Shown: positions 19,705-30,227, numbered from the stretch's first letter. The stretch: 64,000 bases of DNA from Polynucleobacter cosmopolitanus (GCF_002224225.1 NZ_NJGG01000003.1:62001-126000); one strand, 5' to 3'. Notes: generated by a model from the letters alone, not told the origin. Numbers and translations are program-made.

Positions 19705-21450
19705 TTATAAAGGGTCATCGAGAGCTTCTATGTGTAATTGAGCTCTGGCAACCCCCTGATAATGGTCTGTAACGACCCGATATGCCAATCTGGCTGGGTT
19801 TGGAAGGGTTGCATTTCTGGAAAACCAAATGCCGTTGAAGGATTTTGGATGGCTTGAACCATTGGAATTAATGGCTTTTAATTGAACTCGGAGGTGTTTT
19901 TCTTGAATCAGGGTTTGAGTTAGCACTTCAAACTCACCTACAAATACTGGGGCAGGGAATCCTTGGCCCCAAACTTCATTGGCAAGCATGGTGCCAAGTT
20001 CTGGGTCAATGAATACTGGATCTAGTCTGCCATCGTGAGCCAGTTGTCGTTGGAGTACTTCTGGTGTCATCAATCTTTGAGCCACTTCTTCAAAGCAAGC
20101 TTTGAATTCCTCAAATGAATCTTCTTCAATCGTCAATCCCGCAGCCATGGCATGACCGCCAAACTTCAAAATAAGATCTGGATGCTTTTTAGAAACCAAA
20201 TCCAAAGCATCTCTTAGATGAAATCCTTGTATGGATCTGCCTGAGCCCTTGAGAACGGCTTGTCCAGATTCTTCACCTGGAGCAAAAATCAAGGTGGGGC
20301 GGTGGAATTTTTCTTTTAACCTTGATGCAACGATGCCAATCACGCCTTGATGCCATGTTTCATTGGCCATGCACAAAGTAGCCTGGTCACCAACTTGGAT
20401 ATCTACTAAGCTAGCCAAAGCAGTTTCTTGCATACCCGCCTCAATCGTTCGACGTTCACGATTCATGCGATCAAGTTCGTGAGCCAATCTCAATGCATCC
20501 TCTGGTGAATCTGAAATCAAACATTGGATACCCAATGACATGTCAGCCAATCGGCCGGCAGCATTCAGGCGAGGACCCAAGGTGAATCCAAGGTCAAATG
20601 AGCTCGCACGATTGGGATCTTTTCCGGCAGCGATGTAAAGAGCCCGAATACCCGCTTGCATTTGCCCACTTTTAATTCTCTTGATGCCGTTTGAAACCAA
20701 AATACGATTATTTCTATCTAGAGAGGCAACATCTGCAACAGTGCCAAGCGCCACTAAATCTAAGAGGTTTTCTAGGCGTGGTTGAGTTTCTGCAGTGAAA
20801 GCGCCTCGAGCACGAAACTCGGCGCGCAGTGCAATCAACAGATAAAACATCACGCCAACACCGGCCAGTGCTTTGCTTGGGAAAGTGCAATCAGGTTGAT
20901 TGGGATTCACAATCCAGGCAGCTTTCGGGAGTTGATCTGCCGGTAAGTGGTGATCTGTGACCAATACTTCAATGCCCAATTGCTGGGCTCTTTCAACGCC
21001 AGCAACGCTGGCGATGCCATTATCAACGGTGATTAAAATATCTGGTTTATCAGGAAGACCGGAAACCAAATCGACGACCTCTGGTGTCAAGCCATACCCC
21101 AAGGTGAAACGATTAGGAACAAAGTAATCAATATTGATGTTCCAGGGTGCGCCCAAAGCTCTTAAACCTTTGAGGCCGACAGCGCAGGCAGTGGCGCCAT
21201 CGCAATCATAGTCAGCAACAATCAGTAATTTTTTACCTGCTTCTATTGCATCAGCCAAGTATTTCGCGGCTGACTCGCAATTTTTAAGTTGTGCAGGTGG
21301 GATCAGGTTCTTGAGTTCGAGTAAAAGTTCTTCTGGTTTTTCAACACCTCGAGCAGCAAACAATTTTGCCAATACTGGGTGAGTGCCACTTTGCTCAAGC
21401 CAAGCGGCACTTTTTTCCGAATAATCGCGCTCTTTGAATTGAATGGTCAT
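19705..21450 (-). CDS. recJ: Single-stranded-DNA-specific exonuclease RecJ
   Basis: 5'-3' ssDNA exonuclease of recombination and mismatch repair. It has 581 residues from the ATG that overlaps the upstream gene's stop (ATGA). DHH-family motifs are LLIVADYDCDGATACAVG, VTVDNGIAS-like ITVDNGIAS, VTDHHLPADQLP and GPRLNAAGRLADM; the DHHA1 motif is KFGGHAMAAGLTI. A C-terminal OB-fold follows. Translationally coupled to the PGM-like gene before it and 9 bp from prfB after it. Confidence 0.96.
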   Translation of the reverse strand: MTIQFKERDYSEKSAAWLEQSGTHPVLAKLFAARGVEKPEELLLELKNLIPPAQLKNCESAAKYLADAIEAGKKLLIVADYDCDGATACAVGLKGLRALGAPWNINIDYFVPNRFTLGYGLTPEVVDLVSGLPDKPDILITVDNGIASVAGVERAQQLGIEVLVTDHHLPADQLPKAAWIVNPNQPDCTFPSKALAGVGVMFYLLIALRAEFRARGAFTAETQPRLENLLDLVALGTVADVASLDRNNRILVSNGIKRIKSGQMQAGIRALYIAAGKDPNRASSFDLGFTLGPRLNAAGRLADMSLGIQCLISDSPEDALRLAHELDRMNRERRTIEAGMQETALASLVDIQVGDQATLCMANETWHQGVIGIVASRLKEKFHRPTLIFAPGEESGQAVLKGSGRSIQGFHLRDALDLVSKKHPDLILKFGGHAMAAGLTIEEDSFEEFKACFEEVAQRLMTPEVLQRQLAHDGRLDPVFIDPELGTMLANEVWGQGFPAPVFVGEFEVLTQTLIQEKHLRVQLKAINSNGSSHPKSFNGIWFSRNATLPNPARLAYRVVTDHYQGVARAQLHIEALDDPL

Positions 21451-22358
21451 GAGCGAAGCATATCCTGAAGTGAGCCGACGACTGGTTTTTTCCAAAGAGC
21501 AAAGCCTTTTTTAGGTAGCTGTTCTATGGTGATTGTTCGAGATCTTTCTTGGCCTTCTGGAAAGTCAATCAATTCTATTTCTTTGATTTGATGATTGATC
21601 AAGGCTTCATTTGCTTTTTGCCAAATAGTACTCAGCTCTGGATCAGAGGCTGATAGTAATGAGATCGTGCCAGCCAAACTCAATTCATTCAGCGAAGTGG
21701 CGTGAGGTTTGTTCAGGTGAGATGCGAGCAAGTTCAGGCATCCATCTGAACTGTGCCAGTGCTTGGCGTCTAAGAGCCTCTCGTTGGGTTTGATGTCATT
21801 CAGCGTGCCATTGCCGCTGATCCACACAGAGTTGATGCTGAGCATGCCTTCAGCTTGTCTTGCTTCATTGACTGGGTGATTGAACCAAATCATCTGAATC
21901 TCGTTTTGCCATTTGCGCCATTGTCGAGCCACACCTTCTTGGCTTGTATCAGATGGCATCCAATGATCAATGTTACGACTTTCTGCTTGAGCAGTGCTAA
22001 CGGTTGATAGGGTTTGAAGTGCTGAAGATTCAATGAACCATTTATGAGGCTTGCTTCGATGAGTGATATCACTCATTTCCGCAAAAATATCTTTCACTGA
22101 TTCAAATAGGGCATCAGCTTCCGATGCTTGAATGTCTAAAATTTCAGTGCTCGTTAAAACCAAGTGGTCTCTGGCTGCATGGATGTGTACTGGCTCAATT
22201 CTTGCCACACAAGTATTTGGCTTAACAGTAACACCATGCGATTGGAGATCTAATGGGGCGCTGGCATTCTGGCTGCCCAGTAAAAACTTTTCATAGGGCA
22301 GGCCACGGTCAAAAGATTCTTGATCTTGGCTGTCGGCAATAACGAGGGCGTATTTCAT
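21447..22358 (-). CDS. Uncharacterised PGM-like protein (COG4255-type)
   Basis: A 303-residue protein starting MKYALVIADSQDQESF; an ATG 21 bp earlier is possible. I recognise two family-like stretches: ARIEPVHIHAARDHLVLTS near residues 54-72, and HPVNEARQAEGMLSINSVWISGNG near residues 160-183. These resemble the DPVHL and HPVN...PVNSLWLWGGG motifs of betaproteobacterial proteins sometimes annotated as phosphoglycerate-mutase-like or RpfE-type regulatory proteins. Here the WLWGGG-type core reads WISGNG. Catalytic function is doubtful. It is the first gene of the minus-strand unit with recJ, prfB and lysS, and is divergent from lolC/E. Confidence 0.6.
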   Translation of the reverse strand: MKYALVIADSQDQESFDRGLPYEKFLLGSQNASAPLDLQSHGVTVKPNTCVARIEPVHIHAARDHLVLTSTEILDIQASEADALFESVKDIFAEMSDITHRSKPHKWFIESSALQTLSTVSTAQAESRNIDHWMPSDTSQEGVARQWRKWQNEIQMIWFNHPVNEARQAEGMLSINSVWISGNGTLNDIKPNERLLDAKHWHSSDGCLNLLASHLNKPHATSLNELSLAGTISLLSASDPELSTIWQKANEALINHQIKEIELIDFPEGQERSRTITIEQLPKKGFALWKKPVVGSLQDMLRS

Positions 22359-22417
22359 AACCTTGATTTTAGGGGGCATTTAGACCTTCTGTCCAAGAGC
22401 AAGCTAAACTCTTTCAT

Positions 22418-23689
22418 ATGAATATTTGGCCGATTGAACTCGAAATCGCATGGCGCTATACCAACGCCAGGAGAAAAGGCGGGAAAAACAAGGAAACAGG
22501 GTCTAAAGACGGGTTTTTGTCATTTATATCATCTGTATCAATGTTGGGGATTGCCTTAGGCGTCGCTGCTCTGATCGTGGTTTTATCAGTCATGAATGGC
22601 TTCCAAAAAGAAGTTCGTGATCGGATGCTGTCCGTTTTGTCTCATGTCGAGATCCATGCTCCGACAGGATTGGGAGAGTGGCAGCCTCTATTGGCTAAAG
22701 TTCAAGAAAATAAGCGTGTGACAGGTGCAGCACCGATGATCATGTCTCAAGCATTGATCAGCCGAAGTGACGTGATGCGAGGTGTGGCACTTCGGGGTAT
22801 AGACCCTGAATTAGAAGCCAAAGTGTCTGATATTCCTAAACACTTTATCCAAGGGCAGGTCAGCAGTCTTAAGTCAGGTGAGTTTGGTTTGGCCTTAGGA
22901 GCAGAGTTAGCTGGAATCCTAGGCGTGCAATTGGGTGACCGCATCACCATCATGGTTCCTGAAGGCGATATCAATCCTGCAGGCATGACACCACGGATGA
23001 GAGCTTTTAAGTTGATTGGCATCATCGATAGCGGCCATTATGAGTTTGATAGCACTTTGGCTGTGGTTCATTGGAAAGATGCGGCGGCATTATTGCGATT
23101 GGATGGTCCATCGGGTTTGCGTCTGAAATTAGATGATATGCAGCAGGCCGCAAAAGTGGCAGACCAACTTTCAATGCAACTACCTGGCTTATGGGTCAAA
23201 GATTGGACAAGACAAAACAAAAATTGGTTTGCAGCTGTGCAAACTGAAAAACGCATGATGTTCATCATTCTTACCTTGATCATTGCAGTGGCCGCGTTTA
23301 ACTTGGTCTCTACGCTGGTGATGACTGTCACTGATAAGCGAGGTGACATCGCCATTCTTCGCACCATGGGTGCTAGTGCTGGAATGATTCAAAGAATTTT
23401 CTTTGCGCAAGGCTTCATGATTGGTGCCATCGGCACTATGGGTGGAATTATCTTGGGCTTACTCATTTCGTTGAACATTGATGTGATTGTGCCAAGTTTG
23501 GAAGCTATTTTTCGTGTTCAATTCTTGCCCCGCGACATTTACTTTATCTCAAGCTTACCCTCCGATGTACGAAGCAGTGACGTGATCACCGTGGGTTTAA
23601 TGGCATTCATTCTTTCTCTTTTGGCAACGCTTTATCCAAGTTGGAGAGCGGCCAAAATTCAACCGGCTCAGGCCTTGCGTTATGAGTGA
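22418..23689 (+). CDS. lolC: Lipoprotein-releasing ABC transporter permease (LolC/E type)
   Basis: Inner-membrane subunit that extracts lipoproteins for transfer to LolA. The 423 residues have an N-terminal membrane segment ([26 protein letters not shown] region), a large periplasmic domain, and three C-terminal segments (near [38 protein letters not shown] and [15 protein letters not shown]), the FtsX-like layout. Only one permease gene is present, next to lolD. In this group a single LolC/E (LolF-like) protein probably forms the homodimer instead of LolC plus LolE. It overlaps the earliest possible lolD start by 8 bp. Confidence 0.93.
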   Translation: MNIWPIELEIAWRYTNARRKGGKNKETGSKDGFLSFISSVSMLGIALGVAALIVVLSVMNGFQKEVRDRMLSVLSHVEIHAPTGLGEWQPLLAKVQENKRVTGAAPMIMSQALISRSDVMRGVALRGIDPELEAKVSDIPKHFIQGQVSSLKSGEFGLALGAELAGILGVQLGDRITIMVPEGDINPAGMTPRMRAFKLIGIIDSGHYEFDSTLAVVHWKDAAALLRLDGPSGLRLKLDDMQQAAKVADQLSMQLPGLWVKDWTRQNKNWFAAVQTEKRMMFIILTLIIAVAAFNLVSTLVMTVTDKRGDIAILRTMGASAGMIQRIFFAQGFMIGAIGTMGGIILGLLISLNIDVIVPSLEAIFRVQFLPRDIYFISSLPSDVRSSDVITVGLMAFILSLLATLYPSWRAAKIQPAQALRYE

Positions 23690-23699
23690 GGGATTGAAT

Positions 23700-24377
23700 A
23701 TGAACATGGCATTGGTAGCGAAAAACATTTCCAAAACTTATGGAGAAGGTGAATTGGCTGTCCAAGTCCTCCATGACATCAGTTTGGAGCTTGCGGTTGG
23801 TGAAAAGTTAGCCATTGTTGGAGCCTCGGGTTCAGGTAAGAGTACCTTGTTGCATCTTTTGGGCGGTTTAGATCATGCCAGTCAAGGCGAAGTCATCTTG
23901 GTGGGACAGTCCTTGAGTCGTCTTTCTGAGGCTGAGCTAAATAAGTTACGCAATCAACATTTGGGATTCATTTACCAATTCCATCATCTTTTGGCTGAGT
24001 TCAGTGCTTTGGATAACGTGGCCATGCCCTTGCGTATCAGAGGTATCGATAACAATGAAGCCAGAGCTGTGGCCAAAGAGATGCTCACAAAAGTAGGTTT
24101 GTCTCATCGAATGGATCATCGTCCAGCTGCACTGTCGGGTGGTGAGCGTCAGCGCGTAGCTGTTGCTAGAGCTTTGGTGACCAAGCCAAGCTGTGTTTTG
24201 GCAGATGAACCTACGGGAAACTTAGATGCTGAAACAGCTGACACTGTTTTTGATTTGATGTTAGATGTTGCAAAAAGTCAGGGTACTGCATTTGTGATTG
24301 TGACCCATGATCCATTGCGTGCAGCAAGATGTGATCGTGTTTTACGTTTAGACCATGGCGTATTGAAAGCTCATTAA
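23700..24377 (+). CDS. lolD: Lipoprotein-releasing ABC transporter ATPase LolD
   Basis: ATPase that powers LolC/E. It has Walker [14 protein letters not shown]-loop FIYQFHHLL, signature [15 protein letters not shown], Walker [12 protein letters not shown] and the switch histidine in IVTHD. I place the start at 23700 because GAGGGA lies about 7 bp upstream; an in-frame ATG at 23682, overlapping the permease stop, would add six residues. The family length is about 225-233, consistent with either. Confidence 0.96.
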   Translation: MNMALVAKNISKTYGEGELAVQVLHDISLELAVGEKLAIVGASGSGKSTLLHLLGGLDHASQGEVILVGQSLSRLSEAELNKLRNQHLGFIYQFHHLLAEFSALDNVAMPLRIRGIDNNEARAVAKEMLTKVGLSHRMDHRPAALSGGERQRVAVARALVTKPSCVLADEPTGNLDAETADTVFDLMLDVAKSQGTAFVIVTHDPLRAARCDRVLRLDHGVLKAH

Positions 24378-24378
24378 C

Positions 24379-25215
24379 GTGGCTTTGTGTTTAGATACCC
24401 ATTGCCATCTCGATGCCGATGAGTTTGGTCTTGATCGTGCTGCCGTGATTGCGCGTGCTGCTCAGTCAGGTGTCAGTGGCATTCTTTTGCCAGCCGTGCG
24501 CACAAAAGATCATTTGTCTGTAAAAAATCTGACTCATCAAGCTGCTCAACTGATGCCGGCGAGTTGTTATACATTAGGCATTCATCCAATCTTCACACCT
24601 GAGGCAAAAGAATCAGATTTAGAAGTTTTAAGACACTCAGTGATTGAAGCGTTGGACGATCCTCGGTTTGTTGGAATCGGAGAAATTGGTTTGGATTATT
24701 TTTTGCCTGATCTAGACGCCAACCATCAAGCATTCTTTTTTGATAAGCAACTCGATCTTGCTGAAGAATTTAATCTGCCAGTGATTTTGCATGTGCGCCG
24801 CTCTCAAGATGCCATTTTAAAAGCTTTGAGACCGAGAAAGATCATCGGTGGTATTGCCCACGCATTCAATGGCAGCTTTCAGCAGGCAGAGCAGTTCATC
24901 AAGTTAAATTTTGTGATGGGTTTTGGTGGCGCGATGACTTTCCCCAGAGCTTTACAAATTCGACGCTTGGCCAAGGAGTTACCTTTCGATAGTCTGGTTC
25001 TTGAAACGGATGCGCCAGACATTCCTCCTGCTTGGTTAGCCCAACAAGCATCTCATCGCAATGAGCCTGCAGAGTTGCCACAAATTTCAGGGGTTCTTGC
25101 AGAGATTCGTTCTTCATCCATCAGTAAAACTCAATCTATCTGTGCCAATAACGCATTGCGCGTGATTCCTCGCTGGGCAACATTGCTTGCTCAGCTACCT
25201 CTCTCTAAAGACTAG
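24379..25215 (+). CDS. TatD family metal-dependent hydrolase
   Basis: TIM-barrel metal-dependent deoxyribonuclease family, 278 residues with a GTG start one base after the lolD stop. Metal ligands are visible in DTHCHLDADEF near the N-terminus, GEIGLDYF, LHVRRS, the HAFNG region and ETDAPDIPP. Family members have 3'-5' exonuclease or D-tyrosyl-tRNA deacylase-type activities; the exact subfamily (TatD, YcfH, YjjV) is not clear from sequence alone. Cotranscribed with lol genes and comEC. Confidence 0.9.
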   Translation: MALCLDTHCHLDADEFGLDRAAVIARAAQSGVSGILLPAVRTKDHLSVKNLTHQAAQLMPASCYTLGIHPIFTPEAKESDLEVLRHSVIEALDDPRFVGIGEIGLDYFLPDLDANHQAFFFDKQLDLAEEFNLPVILHVRRSQDAILKALRPRKIIGGIAHAFNGSFQQAEQFIKLNFVMGFGGAMTFPRALQIRRLAKELPFDSLVLETDAPDIPPAWLAQQASHRNEPAELPQISGVLAEIRSSSISKTQSICANNALRVIPRWATLLAQLPLSKD

Positions 25216-25220
25216 ATAAC

Positions 25221-27698
25221 TTGCGCTTTTTATTAACGGCATTCATTGCCGGGGAATCTCTTTTACTTTTTTTGCCGCAGTTGCCCAAAAGCGATGTGTG
25301 GATGAAGCTCAGTCTATTGATGGGAAGTTTGCTACTAACGATTTATCTTCTCAAATTTTTTAAAACTCCAGCCTTGCCAAAGATAAAAATTTCCTTGTGG
25401 ATGATGGTTCTATTTTTATTGGGTTTTTCTTGGTCTGCTTATCTGACCCATACACGCCTGATCAATGATTTATCTCCAGAGTTAGAGGGTGTCCCATTGC
25501 TGGTGACGGGGGTGATTGATGGCTTGCCTCATCAAGGTGATCAATCATTGAGATTTTCATTAAAAGTGGAAGAGGCGATTCATGAAGATGAATCAATCAA
25601 GATTGATCTAAAAGAATTCCCCAATCGACTTTCATTGGGGTGGTATCCAGGTTGGCGTGGTGAGGGAGTCTTGCCAGATATTCAGCCTGGACAGCGCTGG
25701 CGTTTGCCGGTCGTCCTTAAAAGAGCTCATGGTCTTATGAATCCACATGGATTTGATTTTGAGCGTTGGATGTTTCAACAAAATCTTGGGGCTACTGGTT
25801 CAATCAAAGCCAATGCAAAAGGTTTACCAAGATCCTGGAAACCAAGTCTCTTAGATGACTTCCATTTGAGCTTTACAACATTTGTTGAGTTAACTCGTTG
25901 GCATTTGCGTGAACGCATAAAGCGATCAGCCCCTGAAGAAGCTCCTTATGTTGGAGTTTTGATTGCATTGGTGATGGGTGAACAAAATGCAATTCCTCAA
26001 GATGATTGGCGTGTCTTCAATGCAACTGGCATTGGTCACTTGATTTCTATTTCTGGACTACACGTCACGATGTTGGCTGGTATGGGGGCTGCCTTGGCCA
26101 ATCGCTTATGGCGCCGTCGTTCACTTCCCATGTTGTGCGCGACTCAAAAGGTATCAGCATTGAGCGGTTTTCTTGTGGCATTGATTTACACCTGGCTGGC
26201 AGGTTTTCAGATTCCGGCGCAAAGAACCATGTACATGGTGGGTGTTGTTGCTGTGGCTTTATGGACTGGTCGTATCACGCGAGCATTTGATATTTGGTGG
26301 TGGGCTTTATTTGTTGTGCTCTTCTTGGATCCCTGGGCCGCCTATACACCTGGCTTCTGGCTTTCATTTGGTGCAGTAGCAGCCATCTTGTTTGCCATGC
26401 CTGGTCAAGATGGTTTTTCTGAATATGGTTACAGCCGATCTCAAAAATGGTGGCAGTCATTCAAGGAAGCCACTCGCGTGCAAGCAGTTGTGACGATTGC
26501 TTTATTACCTTTAACTCTTTATTGGTTTTCGCAGTTTTCGGTGGTTTCTCCTTTGGCCAATGCCTTCGCGATTCCATTAGTGAGTTTTATTGTTACCCCG
26601 TTTGCCATGTTGGGTGCTGTATTGCCTTCGCCCATCAGTGATGGCTGCTTGTGGATCGCGCATTCATGCATGGAGTTGGTGGCTTGGTTTTTAAAACCAA
26701 TGTCATCATGGTTTTGGTCTGTTGCTTACTTGCCGCAACCAAACCTTATATTTTTTGTGATTTCCACTGTCGGAATCATTTACGCGATCAGGCCCGGTCC
26801 ACTAGCTCAAAGTTATAAAAGCAGACTACTGGGAATTTGCTGTTGTTTGCCTTTGCTGTGGCCAAAGATTCCTGATGTGGCTCATGGCGACTTTAAGATA
26901 ACTGTTTTAGACATTGGGCAAGGCACTGCTGTTTTAGTTGAAACACACAGCAAACGTTTGCTATATGACACGGGTCCAAAAACATTCCCTCAATCAGATG
27001 CTGGCGAAAGAAACGTTCTGCCATTTTTAAGAGGTGAGGGCATTTCATTCATTGATCGCCTGGTCATCAGTCACAAAGATACGGATCATGTCGGCGGAGC
27101 TTTGAGCTTGATGAAAGGTGTCAGCTTTGGGGATTTATTGGGTACTTTGCCTGAATGGCATTTTTTGGTTGATAAAGCCAAAGAATCTAAATTGCCAGCC
27201 TTGCCATGCCAAGCGGGTCAAAGTTGGCGTTGGGATGGAGTCTTATTCAAGGTTTGGCATCCTGGCCCCGAAATGACCTTTGCCAGCGTGCACCACTCTG
27301 GGAAGCCCAATGCACTAAGTTGTGTCATAGAAGTGACAAATGGGCATTACTCATTTTGGCTAACGGGTGATGTTGAGCGTGGGGGTGAGGCAATCATTGC
27401 TAATGAATATAAGCCTTCTGGTGAACTGGCATCTATTTTGCTTATACCGCACCATGGTAGTGCTACTTCTTCATCTCCGATCTTTCTTGATGCAATCAAG
27501 CCTCAATGGGCGGTTGCACAAGCGGGCTATCGGAATCGATACCGTCATCCCAACAAGAAAGTGGTGGAGAGATACGTTGAGCGTGAAATTCCGATTCTTG
27601 AAACTGTTCACACAGGAGCTCAAATCTGGGAATTTAAGGGGGGACACTGGTCTAGAAAAGATTGGCGTGAAGTGCAACGTAGATCATGGCATCAATAG
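25221..27698 (+). CDS. comEC: DNA internalisation protein ComEC/Rec2
   Basis: Inner-membrane channel for single-stranded DNA uptake during natural transformation. The 825 residues contain N-terminal membrane segments, the Competence domain (about residues 240-520, with GIGHLISISGLHVTMLAG) and a C-terminal metallo-beta-lactamase domain (LDIGQGTAVLVE; SHKDTDHVGGA; IPHHGSATSS). The start is a TTG five bases after the tatD stop, with no clear Shine-Dalgarno, so translation may be coupled. No other competence gene is in the window. Confidence 0.93.
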   Translation: MRFLLTAFIAGESLLLFLPQLPKSDVWMKLSLLMGSLLLTIYLLKFFKTPALPKIKISLWMMVLFLLGFSWSAYLTHTRLINDLSPELEGVPLLVTGVIDGLPHQGDQSLRFSLKVEEAIHEDESIKIDLKEFPNRLSLGWYPGWRGEGVLPDIQPGQRWRLPVVLKRAHGLMNPHGFDFERWMFQQNLGATGSIKANAKGLPRSWKPSLLDDFHLSFTTFVELTRWHLRERIKRSAPEEAPYVGVLIALVMGEQNAIPQDDWRVFNATGIGHLISISGLHVTMLAGMGAALANRLWRRRSLPMLCATQKVSALSGFLVALIYTWLAGFQIPAQRTMYMVGVVAVALWTGRITRAFDIWWWALFVVLFLDPWAAYTPGFWLSFGAVAAILFAMPGQDGFSEYGYSRSQKWWQSFKEATRVQAVVTIALLPLTLYWFSQFSVVSPLANAFAIPLVSFIVTPFAMLGAVLPSPISDGCLWIAHSCMELVAWFLKPMSSWFWSVAYLPQPNLIFFVISTVGIIYAIRPGPLAQSYKSRLLGICCCLPLLWPKIPDVAHGDFKITVLDIGQGTAVLVETHSKRLLYDTGPKTFPQSDAGERNVLPFLRGEGISFIDRLVISHKDTDHVGGALSLMKGVSFGDLLGTLPEWHFLVDKAKESKLPALPCQAGQSWRWDGVLFKVWHPGPEMTFASVHHSGKPNALSCVIEVTNGHYSFWLTGDVERGGEAIIANEYKPSGELASILLIPHHGSATSSSPIFLDAIKPQWAVAQAGYRNRYRHPNKKVVERYVEREIPILETVHTGAQIWEFKGGHWSRKDWREVQRRSWHQ

Positions 27699-27728
27699 TG
27701 ATTCATTGAGAAGTTGGAGTAAAGCACC

Positions 27729-29195
27729 ATGATGATAGAAAAAGAATATAAATTACCTTTTGATGAAATGTCGTTGGATGGTGTTCAAAGAAATTTTAAG
27801 GATGCTCAATTCTCTAGGACTCATTACCAGCAATTTTCACAGTGGTTGAGTGGGCAGGGCGATCAATATCTGCAAGCCAGACGTGAAGAAGCAGATTTGA
27901 TGTTTCGCCGAGTTGGCATCACTTTTGCAGTCTATGGCGAAAGTGCTGGTACTGAAAGAACCATCCCTTTTGACATTGTTCCCAGAATCTTCCCGGCTTC
28001 AGAGTGGAGTCGCATGGAAGCTGGTTTACGTCAACGTGTGACTGCCCTGAATATGTTTTTGCATGATGTTTACCATGAGCAACATATTTTAAAAGCAGGG
28101 GTGATACCCAAAGAGCAGGTATTGAATAATGTTCAATTCAGACCAGAGATGTTGGGTGTGAATGTTCCAATGAACATTTACGCGCATATTGCGGGTATTG
28201 ATATTGTGAGAGCCACGCATGGAGCAAACGTTGGCGAGTTTTTTGTTTTAGAAGATAACTTGCGCGTTCCTTCCGGTGTTTCTTATATGTTAGAAAACCG
28301 CAAGATGATGATGCGTTTATTTCCTGAGTTATTTGCCAAGCATCGAGTAGCACCAGTCGCTCACTATCCAGATTTACTGCTAGATACCTTGCGTCAGGCA
28401 GCTCCAGATCAAAACATCAACCCAACCGTGGTAGTGCTGACTCCAGGCATGTACAACTCAGCATATTTTGAGCATGCATTTTTGGCTCAGCAAATGGGCG
28501 TTGAATTGGTTGAAGGTAAAGATCTTTTTGTGCAAAAAGAAATCCTCTACATGAGAACCACCCAAGGGCCTAAAAAAATAGATGTGATCTATCGTCGGGT
28601 CGATGACGACTTTTTGGATCCTGAAATCTTCAGAGCCGATTCTTCTTTGGGTGTCTATGGTCTATTGAGAGCCTATAAGGCGGGCAACGTTGCTATTTGT
28701 AATGCGATTGGCACGGGGGTTGCTGACGATAAATCTATCTACCCTTATGTGCCCGACATGATTCGCTTTTACTTGGACGAAGAACCGTTGCTTTCAAATG
28801 TCCCAACTTACATGTGTCGTAAGCCATCTGAGCTGAGCCATGTTCTGGAGAACATGGCCGATCTGGTTGTGAAGGAGGTTCATGGGGCAGGTGGTTATGG
28901 GATGTTGGTTGGGCCTGCTTCAACAAAAGCTGAAATTGCTGACTTTAAAGAAAAAGTGAAGGCCAACCCTGAAGGCTATATCGCACAGCCAACCTTGGCG
29001 CTGTCGACATGTCCCACTTATGTTGACTCAGGCATAGCACCTCGCCATATTGATTTAAGACCTTTTGTGCTCTCTGGAAAAGAGGTGCGCATGGCTCCAG
29101 GTGGGTTGACCAGGGTGGCTCTTAAAGAAGGTTCATTGGTCGTGAACTCATCGCAAGGTGGCGGCACCAAAGATACCTGGGTCTTGGAACATTAA
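27729..29195 (+). CDS. Circularly permuted ATP-grasp protein (DUF404/DUF407)
   Basis: A 488-residue protein of the circularly permuted type 2 ATP-grasp family. Recognisable stretches are PFDIVPRIFPASEWSRMEAGLRQRVTALN (in part), FFVLEDNLRVPSGVSYMLENR, KEVHGAGGYGMLVGP and HIDLRPFV. Such proteins are thought to form peptide or amide bonds, but no substrate is established. It is the first gene of a three-gene set with an alpha-E protein and an Anbu protease, a known conserved association. The start follows TTGGAGTAAAGCACC. Expected to be cytosolic. Confidence 0.9.
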   Translation: MMIEKEYKLPFDEMSLDGVQRNFKDAQFSRTHYQQFSQWLSGQGDQYLQARREEADLMFRRVGITFAVYGESAGTERTIPFDIVPRIFPASEWSRMEAGLRQRVTALNMFLHDVYHEQHILKAGVIPKEQVLNNVQFRPEMLGVNVPMNIYAHIAGIDIVRATHGANVGEFFVLEDNLRVPSGVSYMLENRKMMMRLFPELFAKHRVAPVAHYPDLLLDTLRQAAPDQNINPTVVVLTPGMYNSAYFEHAFLAQQMGVELVEGKDLFVQKEILYMRTTQGPKKIDVIYRRVDDDFLDPEIFRADSSLGVYGLLRAYKAGNVAICNAIGTGVADDKSIYPYVPDMIRFYLDEEPLLSNVPTYMCRKPSELSHVLENMADLVVKEVHGAGGYGMLVGPASTKAEIADFKEKVKANPEGYIAQPTLALSTCPTYVDSGIAPRHIDLRPFVLSGKEVRMAPGGLTRVALKEGSLVVNSSQGGGTKDTWVLEH

Positions 29196-29215
29196 AAATA
29201 CAAAGGAGATACGCC

Positions 29216-30175
29216 ATGTTATCTAGAACAGCCGATCATCTTTATTGGATGTCACGTTACACAGAAAGAGCGGAAAACACTGCTCGGATGTTGGACGTCA
29301 ACTACCAGATGTCTCTATTGCCTCAATCAGCCGAGGTTGCAGAGCAAGCCTGGAGATCTTTGTTAGAGATTTCAGAATTGACCGCATCCTTTGATGCCAA
29401 TTATGTATTGATGTCACCCAGTGATGTGATTCGCTTCATGGTGAGTGATATGAATAATCCATCCTCCATCATGCGTTGCTTGCAAGCTGCCCGTGAAAAT
29501 GCAAGAGTGGTCAGAGGGTCAATGACCACTGAATTATGGGAAACAATCAACACCACCTGGTTGGATGCGCAAAAGATGATGCGCGAAGGTATTTTAGATA
29601 AAGCCCCGTCAGAGTTCTTTGAGTGGGTGAAGTTTCGCTCTCATCAAACCAGGGGAGTGCAGCACGGCACGATGATTCGTGATGAGGTATTTCACTTCAT
29701 TCGTTTGGGCACATTCCTTGAGAGAGCAGACAACACCGCTCGTTTACTTGATGTGAAATCTCTGACTGCTGAAAACATGCGCGATCAGGGTCATGACTCT
29801 GTCGATGACTTCTACTATTGGGCTGCGATATTGAGATCAGTCTCGGCATTTGAAATTTATCGAAAAGTTTATAGAGATGTCATCACGCCTGATCGTGTTG
29901 CTGAGTTATTGGTGCTGCGCTCTGATATGCCAAGATCTTTATCAGCCTGCATGGGTGAAGTCGTTGATTTATTGACCAAGCTCAAGAATTCACAATCGAG
30001 CAAGACAATTACTCAAGCCAGAAACTTGATGGCGGAGTTAAGAGACTCTCGGATTGATGAAATTTTGGACCAAGGCTTGCATTCATTTTTGACGAACTTC
30101 CTAGAGCGTGTCAATGCTGTTGGAAGTGGCATCAGTCGAGACTTTTTATTGCCAATGGAAGAGTTGGCAGCTTAA
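29216..30175 (+). CDS. Alpha-E domain protein (DUF403)
   Basis: A 319-residue all-helical protein beginning MLSRTADHLYWMSRYTERAENTAR, the typical alpha-E start. Further conserved helices include FHFIRLGTFLERADNTARLLDVK and DDFYYWAAILRSVSAFEIYRK. The biochemical role is unknown. The family almost always accompanies the DUF404/407 ATP-grasp protein. It lies 20 bp after that gene with a strong AAGGAGAT Shine-Dalgarno, and 52 bp before the Anbu gene. The transglutaminase-like gene usually found next is missing. Confidence 0.92.
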   Translation: MLSRTADHLYWMSRYTERAENTARMLDVNYQMSLLPQSAEVAEQAWRSLLEISELTASFDANYVLMSPSDVIRFMVSDMNNPSSIMRCLQAARENARVVRGSMTTELWETINTTWLDAQKMMREGILDKAPSEFFEWVKFRSHQTRGVQHGTMIRDEVFHFIRLGTFLERADNTARLLDVKSLTAENMRDQGHDSVDDFYYWAAILRSVSAFEIYRKVYRDVITPDRVAELLVLRSDMPRSLSACMGEVVDLLTKLKNSQSSKTITQARNLMAELRDSRIDEILDQGLHSFLTNFLERVNAVGSGISRDFLLPMEELAA

Positions 30176-30227
30176 TGATTGTGCAATTCTGCTCTTTGAT
30201 TTAATAAATTAATAACAAAAAGGTTTT

